Source of the DNA: Symsagittifera roscoffensis
Taxonomy: Eukaryota > Xenacoelomorpha > Acoela > Convolutidae
DNA length: 64,000 nucleotides
Assembly: GCF_963678635.1 (NCBI RefSeq)
Contig: NC_087063.1
Span: 67,074,471 to 67,138,470, forward strand
Direction of reading: 5' to 3'
Position 1 is the stretch's first letter. Each line of letters begins with the position of its first letter. The position numbers were made by a program, and so were the translations under genes. Shown here piece after piece: positions 22,027 to 33,223 of this stretch. The notes under the pieces are model-generated. The model searched no databases. It was given only the letters and a program-made list of their open reading frames with translations, and was not told the origin of the DNA.

Positions 22027-24759
22027 TTAGATAAGAGTGTGTCTCAGGTCTCTTATCTTATTCCACGAGTCTGTGGCTTTCTTCATGTCGAATCTTCTCA
22101 CTTTCTCTCTCATCTGCTCTGGACAACGTGTCAGCTTCATTAATCCTCCCAAGTTTCCGTGGGTAATTGCAATCAACGTTAGAAGCCCATCTAACCGCAG
22201 GTTCTGAACTCCTTCGGTGAGCAGTACCGCCGGTCCTTTCACGAAACTCTCTGCTCCAAACGTCACGAACAAGGCTAGTAGCTCCACAATCGATACTTCC
22301 ACTAATGCTTGGAGGAATTCCTTTATCAAGTAATGAGAAACTTTTGGGTAAACTTTCGCCAAGAAGGACGCGGTCCATCCGGCTCCCAACCAGAAGATTT
22401 CCAGGGTAATCTGGCACATTCTGTTCATAAACTCAGCTGTCTTTTCTTCAGCATTTTCCGCTAGATTCACCTCCTTCAACAAGTAGGCATGGATCTTCTT
22501 AATCATTATGGGGCCTTGCTCAAAAGCATCTGCACTCAATGCCGCTACTCGAAGACTTAGATGTAACCACTGGTTGGCCTCCGGTTTGGTCCTTAAAACC
22601 ATCGCCTCCAAATGAGCTCTAGTCTCCTTGGAATTTTTCCTTCTCGCTTTTTCACCTGTCACTTCTATTGCTCGGAACCATAAGTCGTTCGACATCGCTA
22701 TGATCACTCGATGGTCGTCGTCTATTCCCGGTTTAAGTTTGAGTTGTCGACTGAAGTTGGACAGTTCCAACCCCAGCACCTCATCCAACACTAACATGTG
22801 CAGCGCATAGTCCTTGAATCATCTCATCGCGTTCGAGATATCTGACCACACCGCAGGTAGTTCAGCCCTGCGTGGTCTCAGGTTCTCCATCTCTATCATG
22901 CGATTTGGGGCCGATATGATCACATCATATTTCCCTTCCCAAAGCAAGGTCACGATCGCATACACGAATTTCAATCCATCCGGGAGACATGCATACCCCG
23001 CAAACAGCGCGAACACTACTCTCGGTGTCACCTTGGTGAACGACCCCTCCTTCGTCGCATCCACCACTTCACCCATTGACTCCAGGATATCCTTTATTGC
23101 TGGCCACACAGCATTTTCTGCCATTGTAGGATCTCTGAGTCTGCTCAGAAAACCTCTACTGTGTAAAAGGTCATTGATGCCAGCAAACACGATCGTGATC
23201 GGGTTCATGTCCGTCTGACTTTGTACCCCTATTGCCAGAGATACGGCTTGCAGCAGGTCCAGATCGACCGCTGCCAACATTATGACATCCGGCAAAAACA
23301 GAGACTTGGAAGTGTACACGAACTCTGAATTCACTACTATCATAATCTTGGCCTTCCTCATTTCTGCTTTGTCGTACGCGGCAAAGATGGTCTCATCTTT
23401 CTCTGTCGCTTTCAATCCGTCGTACCTTTGGTTTTCACCATCTTGACTCACTTGTTTCGGGTTTGTTCTATCTTTCACATGACTCGGGGGTGTCGCCACT
23501 TGCCTGAACATCTTCACATGTTGTCCAATCGGCGCCCTCGTTGTCAGAAATCTTCACGGTCTCTCTTCTCGATTCCTCTCATTATGATTCAATCTCACGT
23601 CCTGCAATGGTCTTGCGTTCACTGGTCCCATTGTGTTATTAGAGGGCAGTCCCTCTAGGTCAGCAAATCTCAAGGTCGTCGTGGAGCTGAAGTTTATGCC
23701 AGCGGCTACCAACCAGTCTACGCCTGTTATCGAGTACAGTCTACTGACGGATAGCCTCGCTCCCTTCAGCATCCTCCTGGCGTCCTCGATGAAGCTCGCC
23801 CTCTGGAGATCCGGCTTCATTAGTTCGTCCTTGTACACATGTCAAGGAGATGGTATGGGCCTTGAACACATCAACGAGCCTCTATCCGGGCGTCTCTCTT
23901 CTCGACTGGTACTTGTCGTCTCCGATCTTGTGTCTGATCTAGACGTGCTAGTTGTCTCTTCCATCGGGTTGACAGGCCCTAGTCTTCTCCTAGGATGAAT
24001 GGTCCTTCTCACCGGCGCTTCTACCAATCGATCTTGAACGTCTGTTCTTTGACCTGGTTCGCTGGAGGTCTGCTGTCTGTAATTCGCGGCGGCCGGGACC
24101 GTCCCCAAGCGTGTTTCCAGATTAGGAGGAACAAAGGTGGTAATCACCGTTTCATTCGATGCTCCTTCCTCCTTTAGCACTCCTGTGTCAAAGAGTTCTA
24201 CTTCCAACTCATCCAACCGCTCTTGGAAGACTCGATTCAACCAAGCCTGTCCTTCTATACTATCGAAGTGAATGCCGTCCGTGGTCAGCCTGGCCTGATC
24301 CATAGCTCTCAACTCATGTTCGATGTCCATGAGGATCATTCTTCCGGCATTCCGACTTGCGAGATTCCTCAAGATATTATTCCACCTGATCACTCCTTCG
24401 TTGTGCCTTCGGCCTGCTGCCGTCAAGCTCCTTGTATTCATTGGCACAGTGCAAACGGTGAGTACCGCTTAGTTGAATTTCTGCCAGAGAGTAGTAAACA
24501 AGCACACCATCATTGATTCCCATAGTGCTTCCTGCTCATCCGAACCTCTATGGATGTTATTTTTTCCAACCAGGATCATCACATTGGGGATCCTCCCTGG
24601 ATTCATTAGTTCCACCATATGATATAACTGGGCTATCGTCGCGCCTCCGAAGGCCATCACCGTGGTGACCCAAGAGGTCCTCAAATTCGAGAGTACTCTG
24701 ACCAAGCTATCTCCCAGTATCAGATGTGATGTCCCCAGGAATTCCACATGCCAAGTCAC
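22027..24759 (-). pseudogene. SGNH hydrolase and downstream accessory frame, copy 3
   Basis: Copy of 4500-7232 with the same four internal stops. It carries a private Thr to Ile change near 22397 (CQITLEIFWLG). Confidence 0.75.
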
Positions 24760-25945
24760 TCCCTGAGAGAGCCCCGTTTCTCCACCTCATAACCTTCATG
24801 TTCGGGCGGTCTAGTATTCCCCTCTCTCCATATGCTGCCATCAATAGGACTTCCGTGGGGTGGTCCCCACGGTTGTCAAGTCCCAAGATGTTTATCAGGG
24901 CGGTCCGTAATTTTCTCTCTGGGGCCATAGAGCTCCCCATTGGTGGCGTCGTGTCGATAACTCCCAGTCTGATCACGGTTTGGAAGAGTCGTACTCTGCC
25001 CGTGTCGTATATCGTTCCATAGGATGCAATCACCCCGGAACCTTGTGCATTCTTGATGGCGACTAGTCGTCCAGCTGTCTCTATCAGCCTCTTCACCGTT
25101 TTTTCCACGACTGGGTCACCCAAGGTGTCAATAGGGTCCGGGATTGTCACTCGACCTGTTGCTGTCGGGAGTCGTGTCTCCGTTGTCTGGCTCATTTCTC
25201 GAGGCGTCAAGAGCTCCATCGGGGACTGCCCACGAGGAATACTCCTTGCAGGCATCACCTTCTCCACGGCCGTTGTCAACGCCATCCGCTCTCTGTAATC
25301 CCGCCTCAAGCGCTCAATCTCTTCGCTCTGCTTTTTGCTGCAGTCCTCGAACAATCTCTTCCACATGTCCCTATCTTCCTCCGTACTGAGCATGGTTTTA
25401 GTCATCTCATCCAGCTCCCTTTTCGTCCTTTCCAATTCGTCCTTTATTCCATCCAGATCTTGCATGGTTTGGTTCGTCTGAACCTTTTGTTCTACTTTCG
25501 CCCTCTTTGGTGGCACAGCTGCTCTCAGTGATGAACTAGACGAGGCAGCCTCGCTGTTCATCTCCTCATGCGTTCTCGTCAGCCCAGGTTTGGGCTTGGA
25601 GGGCATAGGCATTTCACCTGGTTGGTAAGTCCTAGAACTTCCCAATCCAGGCTCATTCGCCAAGTCACTCCCTGAGAGAGCCCCGTTTCTCCACCTCATA
25701 ACCCTCATGTTCGGGCGGTCTAGTACTCACCTCTCTCCATATGCTGCCATCAGTAGGACTTCCGTGGGGCGGTCCCCACGGTTGTCATGTCCCAATATGT
25801 TTATCAGGGCGGTCAGCAACATGAATACCTCTGGGTCCTCCAGAGCGAAGTCTCGATCCATTAGCCGACGATAGATCGCATCTATCATCGGTCCCACATA
25901 TGCCTCTGCCAGGTCCATCAATTCATCCAAGTTGAAATTATCCAT
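24707..25945 (-). pseudogene. MDNF segment and coiled-coil protein, copy 3
   Basis: Copy of 7180-8418 with the coiled-coil ORF intact (25708-24707, 333 codons) and the same TGA separating the MDNF piece. It has a private Arg to Lys change near 24795. Confidence 0.65.
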
Positions 25946-26342
25946 ACTGTTCTTCAGGTTCGATTTGATTTGATTCCAAGGTTTGACTCAAGTGAGCAAT
26001 TAAGTGATCAATCAGGATCTAGAAAAGAGGTCACGAATATCACACTTGTCAGTTTCACCTTAATTTCTCGTTAAAATTTACTTAAAAACAGTCAGATAAA
26101 AAGATTTTTGTCCTAAAATTTATTAAAATCAATCGGTCTCTAAAATTTTGGAATTCGACCTAAGATTGGACAGTCCAAACTTTGGATCTATTCCTAAGAT
26201 CTTCATTCAGTTGATCATGGTCACTAACCCCTTCTTACCCAAGATCTTAATAACATAACAGATAACATAACATAACATAACATAACATAACACACATGTC
26301 ACACAACTTAGTCTTTTAGCCTAACACCCTCTCGCACGTCAC
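25946..26342. other. Internal AT-rich spacer, copy 3
   Basis: Copy of 8419-8815 with the (AACAT)n tract at 26248-26293. No coding frame seen. Confidence 0.5.
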
Positions 26343-27052
26343 TCAGCCTATACTTAAGTAATATTTCTTATGTAAATAAGCTTGTATATTGGTATCAGAG
26401 AATATTACGTGTTCAAGTGCGTACAATTCCCGAGGATGCAGTCGTCCTCTGTTTGGATCATACACTGGAAGCGAGAGCTCCTTCACGCCCATTTCCACGA
26501 GGAAGTCTCTCAACCTCGTCAAGGACAAGACTAGGTTCTCTGGGTCCACGTGCTGCTTCTCCGTCGCCCTCGTCACCAAGAAGCATAGGTATTTTCCCGG
26601 TATCTGTGACGCCACCGGATGTAAGGCTGCTACACCCCTACTCCTGGTCTTTGCTTCCAAAGGAATTCCACGTTTTTGTACTCTCTCTTAAAATCTGCCG
26701 CTAACCCTGTCCTAAAACTCATGTCTGCCGTGATTGCTATCGCACATGTTCAATTTGTGAGTATGAAATCACTGTCTGTTAGTATTGTGCTACTTGAATA
26801 TTCATTTGGTAGGTTAAAATATGACTCAACTACCCTCCCTATATCAGGTTTCTTAGGGTCTTCGCCTGTTTCTGCTTCTAAGTCTCCTGTCTCTCTTGCT
26901 ATTCTTAATTTTTTTATTATCAAGTTTTCAGTGTGGGTAGGTCCTACCCCCACTCCCCGGACAAAAATATCCATCGACGTCCCCGTCGATTGCATACCGG
27001 GTATCAAATTGAGATTGAAAGCCGGAATGAGTAGTCGCCCTGGAAGGATCAT
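26343..27052 (-). pseudogene. Macro-domain-like module, copy 3
   Basis: Copy of 8816-9525, with the same TGA (26752-26750) and frameshift. It has a private Pro to His change (AALHPVAS). Confidence 0.58.
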
Positions 27053-27281
27053 CTCGTTCGGTTTTCATGTATTTTATGCTTTCACGATCTACATCTTGAA
27101 TCGTGACACTGGTCTCCTTTGGGTCCGACGTCATTTCGTTCAGCCATTCTAAGACACGCAGATTCGTCAAGTCTTGTTCATATGACTGCTGTTGCTCGTC
27201 GTCGAATTCTACCTCGGGTTTCGATCGGTCGTCGACCCACTCATCGTCGTGATCATCGACTATGTCAATGTCCTGTGACAC
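26928..27281 (-). pseudogene. Acidic segment, copy 3
   Basis: Copy of 9401-9754, matching copy 2 at the residue that differs from copy 1. Confidence 0.45.
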
Positions 27282-27290
27282 AGTTATTTC

Positions 27291-28515
27291 TTATAGACCC
27301 ACTACTTCTTCCACTATCTTCTTCAGATCTAACCTATCCACTACAAAGTCGTCACCGTAAGGGTCATATTTCTTTCTTGGTCTTGTCCCGGCGTTCTCTC
27401 GAGTCAGTATCGTAAGCGGAAGATCTGGTTCCAAATTCTTCGGAACCTCCATCTGTTCGGGATCCTGCCAATCCTCCTCTGCGTAGGGTAAGGTTTCATC
27501 GTCCGCTTCGATCACCTCGTTTGGATCCAGGTCCAGCGGTGTATTCGTTCCTTCCTCCACGACTTCGTTTCCATCGTTCTTCTCCCTCGTGCCCTTCTCG
27601 TTGACCTCACAAGCAGGATCCATCATTAGATAATCCCCTTCTTCCATGTCTGCGGGTATACACCAGTCTTCTGTCGATGGATTGTCTGGCTTTATGTTCT
27701 CGTAGTGGGCGGCTCGGCCAGTACTCAGTCTATAAAAGCGTCCCTCCTGGTGCACTTCCGTAATCATGAAGGGTCCCCTCCACTTTTTTAGGAGCTTTTT
27801 CGTTCCTTTTGGTGGTATAACGTTCTGAAATACCCAAACGTAGTCTCCCACCGAGTAAGCTTTTGCACCAGCTGCTTTCTTGTCGAATTTTTTCCTCTGC
27901 CTTGCCTGTGCTTGCTGAGTATTTTGTCTACACAAATCGTTCAACTCCTGTTGACGTCTGATCACATCCCTCACGCAGACCTGTGGAGACGTTTTCTTTC
28001 CCTCATACTCTGGGTAGAAAAAGGTTAAGGGTAAAGACTTCTCGTGTCCAGTTAGCATCATGTGTGGACTAACTCCAGTGGTGGAATGTTGCGTGCTATT
28101 ATAGGCTCCCATCAAGGTATCTGTTCCAATCGGTCATGTACCTGGAACAATATACTCCCAGCATCGACACTAGCGTTCGATTCTGCCTTTCCGCTAAGCC
28201 ATTTGTCTGTGGAGGGTATGTCGTGGAGTGAGCTTGAGCAACTTGCGAGCGTCTCATTAGCTCTTTCGTGAGTTCTCCTACGAAGGCTGTTCCGTTATCC
28301 GATTGAAACGTCATCGGACAACCGTGTCTCGCTATCCACGTATTGATCAGGTGGTCGCATGTCTCTTCCGCCGAGGCAGTTATGCAGGGCACGGCCTCTG
28401 CATACTTTGTGAAATGATCTATCATGACCAATACCTGATTATAACCATTGTCTGTCATGCATATCTTTTGGTGATCTATCTGCACCACCTCGTTGAATTC
28501 AGACGACTCGATCAA
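27291..28515 (-). pseudogene. Integrase core and C-terminal domain, copy 3
   Basis: Copy of 9764-10988 with D,D35E and GPF present and the same internal frameshift. Confidence 0.8.
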
Positions 28516-28518
28516 TTG

Positions 28519-29046
28519 TTAAGGAAATCGCAATTTCCTTGGATCCTTGACCTGCTGGCATGACAGACATGCTGTTACCCACTTCTTGCATGCCTTTTTC
28601 ATTCCAGGCCACTCAAAGCGCTTCAGGATCCTCTGATATACTTTGTCGATCCCCTGATGGCCCATCTGATCATGCGACCTGAATAATAGTTCTGTCTGAT
28701 AGAGTTACGGCAACACTATCGCGTTATACTTGTATAGGACTTTGTCTTCTTCTCTTCTCTTGCAAGCCACAATCCCGTCCTTGTTCAAATATAACCTCCC
28801 CTCCTTCTGCATGAAGTACTGTCTCAGGATACGGTAACTGTCTTCCTCGAGGTCTCCTTTATCCGGAGAACCATTCTCGATCCACCTTTTCAGGTTGCTT
28901 GTCATGCGATCATTTCCCTGCGCCCTTAGAAGATCCGAGAGTCTGTATCTCGCCTTCAAGTACGTCTTCATGACCCTCATCTGACTATTCAGCTCATTGG
29001 GCTGGTGGGTGTTGTCTTCCATCTTAACGCACCAAATCTTCGCCAA
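28519..29046 (-). pseudogene. Integrase zinc finger and upstream segment, copy 3
   Basis: Copy of 10992-11519 with TAA at 28707-28705 and 28521-28519. Confidence 0.65.
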
Positions 29047-29058
29047 CGGCTGTGTTTC

Positions 29059-29430
29059 TTATTTGAACGGCTGAAGATCAGTCCTGACTACCCCTTTTTG
29101 TGGCAACAGACTTATCGAACGTTCCGATACCGCTATTGTTTCCAAATCATCCGCTGCGTTGTCAAAGACCTTCTCACTTGGTATGAGGTAGCGATCACTA
29201 TCAGGGTCCTGGTACATCTCCCTATCCAGATCCCTTGCACGAGTTTCCACTAGTAGTGTGTGGATCGCTAGTTCGGACAGTTTTGATCCCGAGCTCGAGT
29301 TCCTGTCTGAGTATGTGTCAATTTCTGAGTTTCGGGAGTTGTCATCTGTTGAAGAGGTCGTGATAGAGTCTGCACCCTCCTCCAGATCATGTCCGTTCCT
29401 TCTTCGCATCCATCTGAACTCCCCGGACAA
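29059..29430 (-). pseudogene. RNase H-integrase linker, copy 3
   Basis: Copy of 11532-11903. Here it is continuous in phase with RNase H upstream, separated only by TAG 29451-29449, which is CAG in the pol block B copy. Confidence 0.6.
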
Positions 29431-29448
29431 AACTTTGTTCCCCCTATC

Positions 29449-30558
29449 CTATTTTTCATCAGGAACTTCTTCATCTATCTCAGACTCCCCGGACAAACTT
29501 CCTTGTCCCGAGTGTTGTTCTTGTGCTCGCTGGCTCTTCTCATTATTCGTCTCCCCGGACAAACAATCTTGCACCAGGTTTCGTTCCACCTTTACCCCTT
29601 CTTTATCCTGGTCCACAAAGGTAATACTTTTCCTTCGCGTATTGCTCCCCTGTTCTTTCCGTCCGTACGAAGTACTGGTTAAAATCTCATGTGGTATTGA
29701 GGATACTAGTTGCTGAACTATTGTCCTACAATCCCTCTCGTTCTCTTCGTGTTGTCGTCTGGATGGCATGATCTTCACCTTCTCCCTAACTGTTAGTGAT
29801 GCCACTGCTGCTGTCCACTCGGGGTCATCTCTGGTCACTTCTCTTTCTAACAATCCACCCAGCATCCGCATCACTTGCGGTGTGACCTGCACCGTTTTAT
29901 CTAAAAATGAGAGGCTGTTTATGTTCATGCGAGAGAGTTCTTGTTGGACCAGGTTTGAGCGCAGCAACAGATCCAAGGGGACCGGGTCCTCCTTGGATAG
30001 GATCTTTATCTCGGCTGCTTTCTCGACAGGTAACTCAGGATGCCCTGGAATTGGATGTCCAGACTTATCCAACCATCTCGTTAAGGGAAGCGCTTCATAA
30101 GTTTCTTTGTCCAGAAACGAGAATCCCTCCTTTATTTCTGCTTGATTGGCTTGCTTCTGTTCCAATCTTTCATAGAACTCAGTTTTCTTACTGAGGCTGT
30201 CAGCATTCTGGTGTTTATCACGCATCCTGTGCTCGATTATCATTGGGTAGCCATCCAATCTTACTATCCATCTACCAATATAACTCTGATCCATCGAGTA
30301 GGTCTTCAACCAGGATAACGCTCTGATGTCTACGCGTAACTTAAAGGGAGCGCTCCCCAAATATGCGCGGTATTTTTCCACAAATGTGACTACTGCAAAC
30401 ATTTCTGCTTTTGGTGCACCATATTTTATCTCAGTGTCACTCAAGACCTTGCTGCCGTATGCAATGGGACGGAGAACCGTTTTTCCATTCCATTCTTGCT
30501 CCTGATGCAATATTCCTGAGATGGCTACTACCGATGCGTCTGTGTCAAGAACATACAT
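29449..30558 (-). pseudogene. RNase H and linker, pol block A
   Basis: This 369-codon frame starts within RNase H (YVLDTDASVV) and shows the expected acidic residues: Asp in DTDAS, Glu in KAEMF, Asp in LRVDIRAL and Asp in HQNADSLS. RNase H removes the RNA strand during reverse transcription. The long Ser/Glu-rich linker with LSGE repeats follows. A one-base insertion near 30570 (TTTTCCTG against TTTTCTG in block B) puts it out of frame with RT. Confidence 0.8.
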
Positions 30559-31537
30559 GCCCTTTTCCTGTAGGCATGCCTAGCACTGGCGCTTCGCACA
30601 GTTCCCGCTTTATGTTCTCGAAGGCAACTTGTGCTTCATCGTTCCATTCGAACTTTTTCCCTTTGTTGCGCATCAGCTTCTGCATCGGATACACCTTGTC
30701 CGCATATCCTTTTATGAACTCCCGGTAGTAGTTGGCAAACCCTAGGAAGCTCAGGAGCTGTGTGTCTGCTCTGGGAGCCTTCCATGTCAACACTGCTTCT
30801 ACTGCTTCCGGGTCCGGCCTCATCCCATACCTGTCCACCATTCTTCCCAGGTACTTGATTGAATCCCTAAAGATTTCACATTTCGATGGTTTGCACTTCA
30901 AGCCTGCTCTTTTCATGCATCCAAAGACCTCATCGAGCCGATCAATGTGGTCTTCCAGGGTCGGTGTCGCTATGACCACGTTGTCCACGTAACACATCAC
31001 CAGATTCCCGTACTTCTTGGTCACTCTGGCCAAAGCCTGAGTCATCAGTCTTTGAAAAGTGGCCATTGCATTGCACAAGCCGAAGGGCATCCTCTTCCAC
31101 TGGTACAATCCTAATTCGCACGCGCATCCGATTTTCTCTCTATCCTTCTTCCGCAGAGGGACCTGCCAGAAGGCCGAACCCAAGTCCAATGTTGTGAAGA
31201 ACTTGGCATCACCAAGTTCGGAGAGGCTCTCGTCTATCCGCGGTATCGGGTACGCATCTTTTATTGCAACAAAACCTAAGCTGCCCCCTTTCTTTTTCAC
31301 CATTACTACCCCGCAAGCCCATGGCAATTTTGAGGGTTCTATCATGTCGTATTCGAGCAACATTTCTTTTTCCGCTCGGCATGCTTCCGACTTGTGTGGC
31401 GTCATCCGTCTCGCGCCTTCTCTGTGCGGAACGGCACCTTCTTCCAGTTCAATTTCGTGTTCGAGGAAGTTACAGCAACCGATATCCGCCTTATGTTTTG
31501 AAAATACATCTGCGTTCCGATTTAAGACGTCCCGCAA
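30545..31537 (-). pseudogene. Reverse transcriptase, pol block A
   Basis: RT core with motif A (FTTLDLGSAFWQVPL), the PFGLCNA motif and motif C as CYVDNVVIA, where the second catalytic Asp is Asn. The fingers motif RFCxDYRxLN expected before KDAYPIPRID is missing: GGSLGFVAIKDAYPIP runs straight through. The ORF is cut at its start by the duplication junction (31551) and at its end by the frameshift near 30570. By family knowledge an RT without the second Asp of YxDD should be inactive. Confidence 0.85.
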
Positions 31538-31603
31538 CTTTTTGAAATCTCTTTTTTGTTCCTTTCGGTGGTATAACTTTCTGAAATACCCATACGTAGT
31601 CTC

Positions 31604-31879
31604 TCATCGAGTAAGCTTTTGCACCAGCTGCTTTCCTGCTTTCTTGTCGATTTTTTTCCTCTGCCTTGCCTGTGCTTGCTGAGTATTTCGTCTACACAAA
31701 TTGTTCAACTCCTGTTGACGTCTGATCACATCCCTCACGTAGACCTGTGGAGACGTTTTCTTTTCCTCATACTCTGGGTAGAAAAAGGTTAAGGGTAAAG
31801 ACTTCTCGTGTCCAGTTAGCATCATGTGTGGACGAACTCCAGTGGTGGAATGTTGCGTGCTATTATAGGCTCCCATCAA
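31604..31879 (-). pseudogene. Integrase C-terminal fragment, pol block B
   Basis: Begins MGAYNSTQHSTTG like the other copies and ends after a few extra bases near 31635 shift the frame. The GPF domain is lost because the duplication junction lies at 31551. Confidence 0.7.
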
Positions 31880-32375
31880 GGTATCTGTTCCAATCGGTCA
31901 TGTACCTGGAACAATATACTCCCAGCATCGACACTAGCGTTCGATTCTGCCTTTCCGCTAAGCCATTTGTCTGTGGAGGGTATGTCGTGGAGTGAGCTTG
32001 AGCAACTTGCGAGCGTCTCATTAGCTCTTTCGTGAGTTCTCCTACGAAGGCTCTTCCGTTATCCGATTGAAACGTCATCGGCCAACCGTGTCTCGCTATC
32101 CACGTATTGATCAGATGGTCGCATGTCTCTTCCGCCGAGGCAGTTATGCATGGCACGGCCTCTGCATACTTTGTGAAATGATCTATCATGACCAATACCT
32201 GATTATAACTATTGTCTGTCATGCATATCTTTTGGTGATCTATCTGCACCACCTCGTTGAATTCAGACGACTCGATCGATTGTAAAGGAAATCGCAATTT
32301 CCTTGGTTCGTGACCTGCTGGCATGATAGACAAAGTGTTACCCACTTCTCGCATGCTTTTTTCATTCCAGGCCAC
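31863..32375 (-). pseudogene. Integrase catalytic core, pol block B
   Basis: Carries the same D,D35E residues (QIDHQKI, QSDNGRAF, GLAERQNR). It reads further upstream than the array copies because the codon that is TAA at 10994 is TTA here. It still has the old frameshift before the C-terminal domain, and a further shift separates it from its zinc finger. Confidence 0.82.
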
Positions 32376-32428
32376 TCAAAGCGCTTCAGGATCCTCTTGT
32401 ATACTTTGTCGATCCCCTGATGGCCCAT
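32240..32428 (-). pseudogene. Integrase HHCC zinc finger, pol block B
   Basis: MGHQGIDKVY, FEWPGM and CLSCQQ are readable in a frame that overlaps the core in a different phase. The frame change lies near 32310. Confidence 0.65.
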
Positions 32429-32467
32429 CTGATCATGCGACCTGAATAATAGTTCTGTCTGATAGAG

Positions 32468-32981
32468 TTACGGCAACACTATCGCGTTATACTTGTATAG
32501 GACTTTGTCTTCTTCTCTTCTCTTGCAAGCCACAATCCCGTCCTTATTCAAATATAACCTCCCCTCCTTCTGCATGAAGTACTGTCTCAGGATACGGTAA
32601 CTGTCTTCCTCGAGGTCTCCTTTATCAGGAGAACCATTCTCGATCCACCTTTTCAGGTTGCTTGTCATTGCGATCATTTCTCTGCGCCCTTAGAAGATCC
32701 GAGAGTCTGTATCTCGCCTTCAAGTACGTCTTCATGACCCTCATCTGACTATTCAGCTCATTGGGCTGGTGGGTGTCTTCTTCCATCTTAACGCACCAAA
32801 TCTTCGCCAACGGCTGTGTTTCTTGCTTGAACGGCTGAAGATCAGTCCTGAATACCTCTTTTTGTGGCAACAGACTTATCGAACGTTTCGATACCGCTAT
32901 TGTTTCCAAATCATCCGCTGCGTTGTCAAAGACCTTCTCACTTGGTATGAGGTAGCGATCACTATCAGGGTCCTGGTACAT
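32468..32981 (-). pseudogene. Pre-integrase segment, pol block B
   Basis: Two overlapping frames (32677-32468 and 32981-32625) correspond to the single segments 11178-11519 and 11532-11903. An extra T near 32669 (GTCATTGCG against GTCATGCG) causes the split. The codon that is TAA at 11534 in the array is CAA here, so the frames run together. Confidence 0.65.
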
Positions 32982-33223
32982 CTCTGCTCCAGATCATGTT
33001 CGTTCCTTCTTCGCATCCATCTGAACTCCCCGGACAAAACTTTGTTCCCCCTATCCTGTTTTTCATCAGGAACTTCTTCATCTATCTCAGACTCCCCGGA
33101 CAAACTTCCTTGTCCCGAGTGTTGTTCTTGTGCTCGCTGGCTCTTCTCATTATTCGTCTCCCCGGACAAACAATCTTGCACCAGGTTTCGTTCCACCTTT
33201 ACCCCTTCTTTATCCTGGTCCAC
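32897..33223 (-). pseudogene. RNase H-integrase linker with LSGE repeats, pol block B
   Basis: A Glu/Ser-rich stretch with three LSGE motifs (CLSGETNN, SLSGESEI, VLSGEFRW). The codon that is TAG at 29451 is CAG here. A deletion of ~155 bp relative to block A removes the Ser-rich part. A small frameshift near 33215 separates it from RNase H. Confidence 0.6.

Larger units (their letters stand above)
20841..29604. repeat. 8.76-kb tandem unit 3 of 3
   Basis: Last unit of the array. At its right end the linker runs on without a break (ATCCTGG after CCTTCTTT) into RNase H and RT, so this is the unit that keeps the original upstream context. It also keeps G at 28816, as in the older copy at 32.6 kb, where units 1 and 2 have A. 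Confidence 0.95.
27795..31551. repeat. Pol block A of the older duplication
   Basis: Integrase C-terminus back to the N-terminal part of RT. It is repeated, with clear divergence, as 31551-35156. At 31551 the RT sequence (GAAATCTC on the plus strand) changes abruptly to integrase C-terminal sequence (GTTCCTTTCGGTGG), with only a few bases of microhomology. Confidence 0.85.

Noticed and set aside
3314-29604. The 8.76-kb repeats as a pure assembly duplication
   Set aside because: Each unit has its own substitutions and one has an indel, and variants group units 2 and 3 in one part and units 1 and 3 in another. Collapse or echo errors would give identical copies. Not fully excluded without reads.
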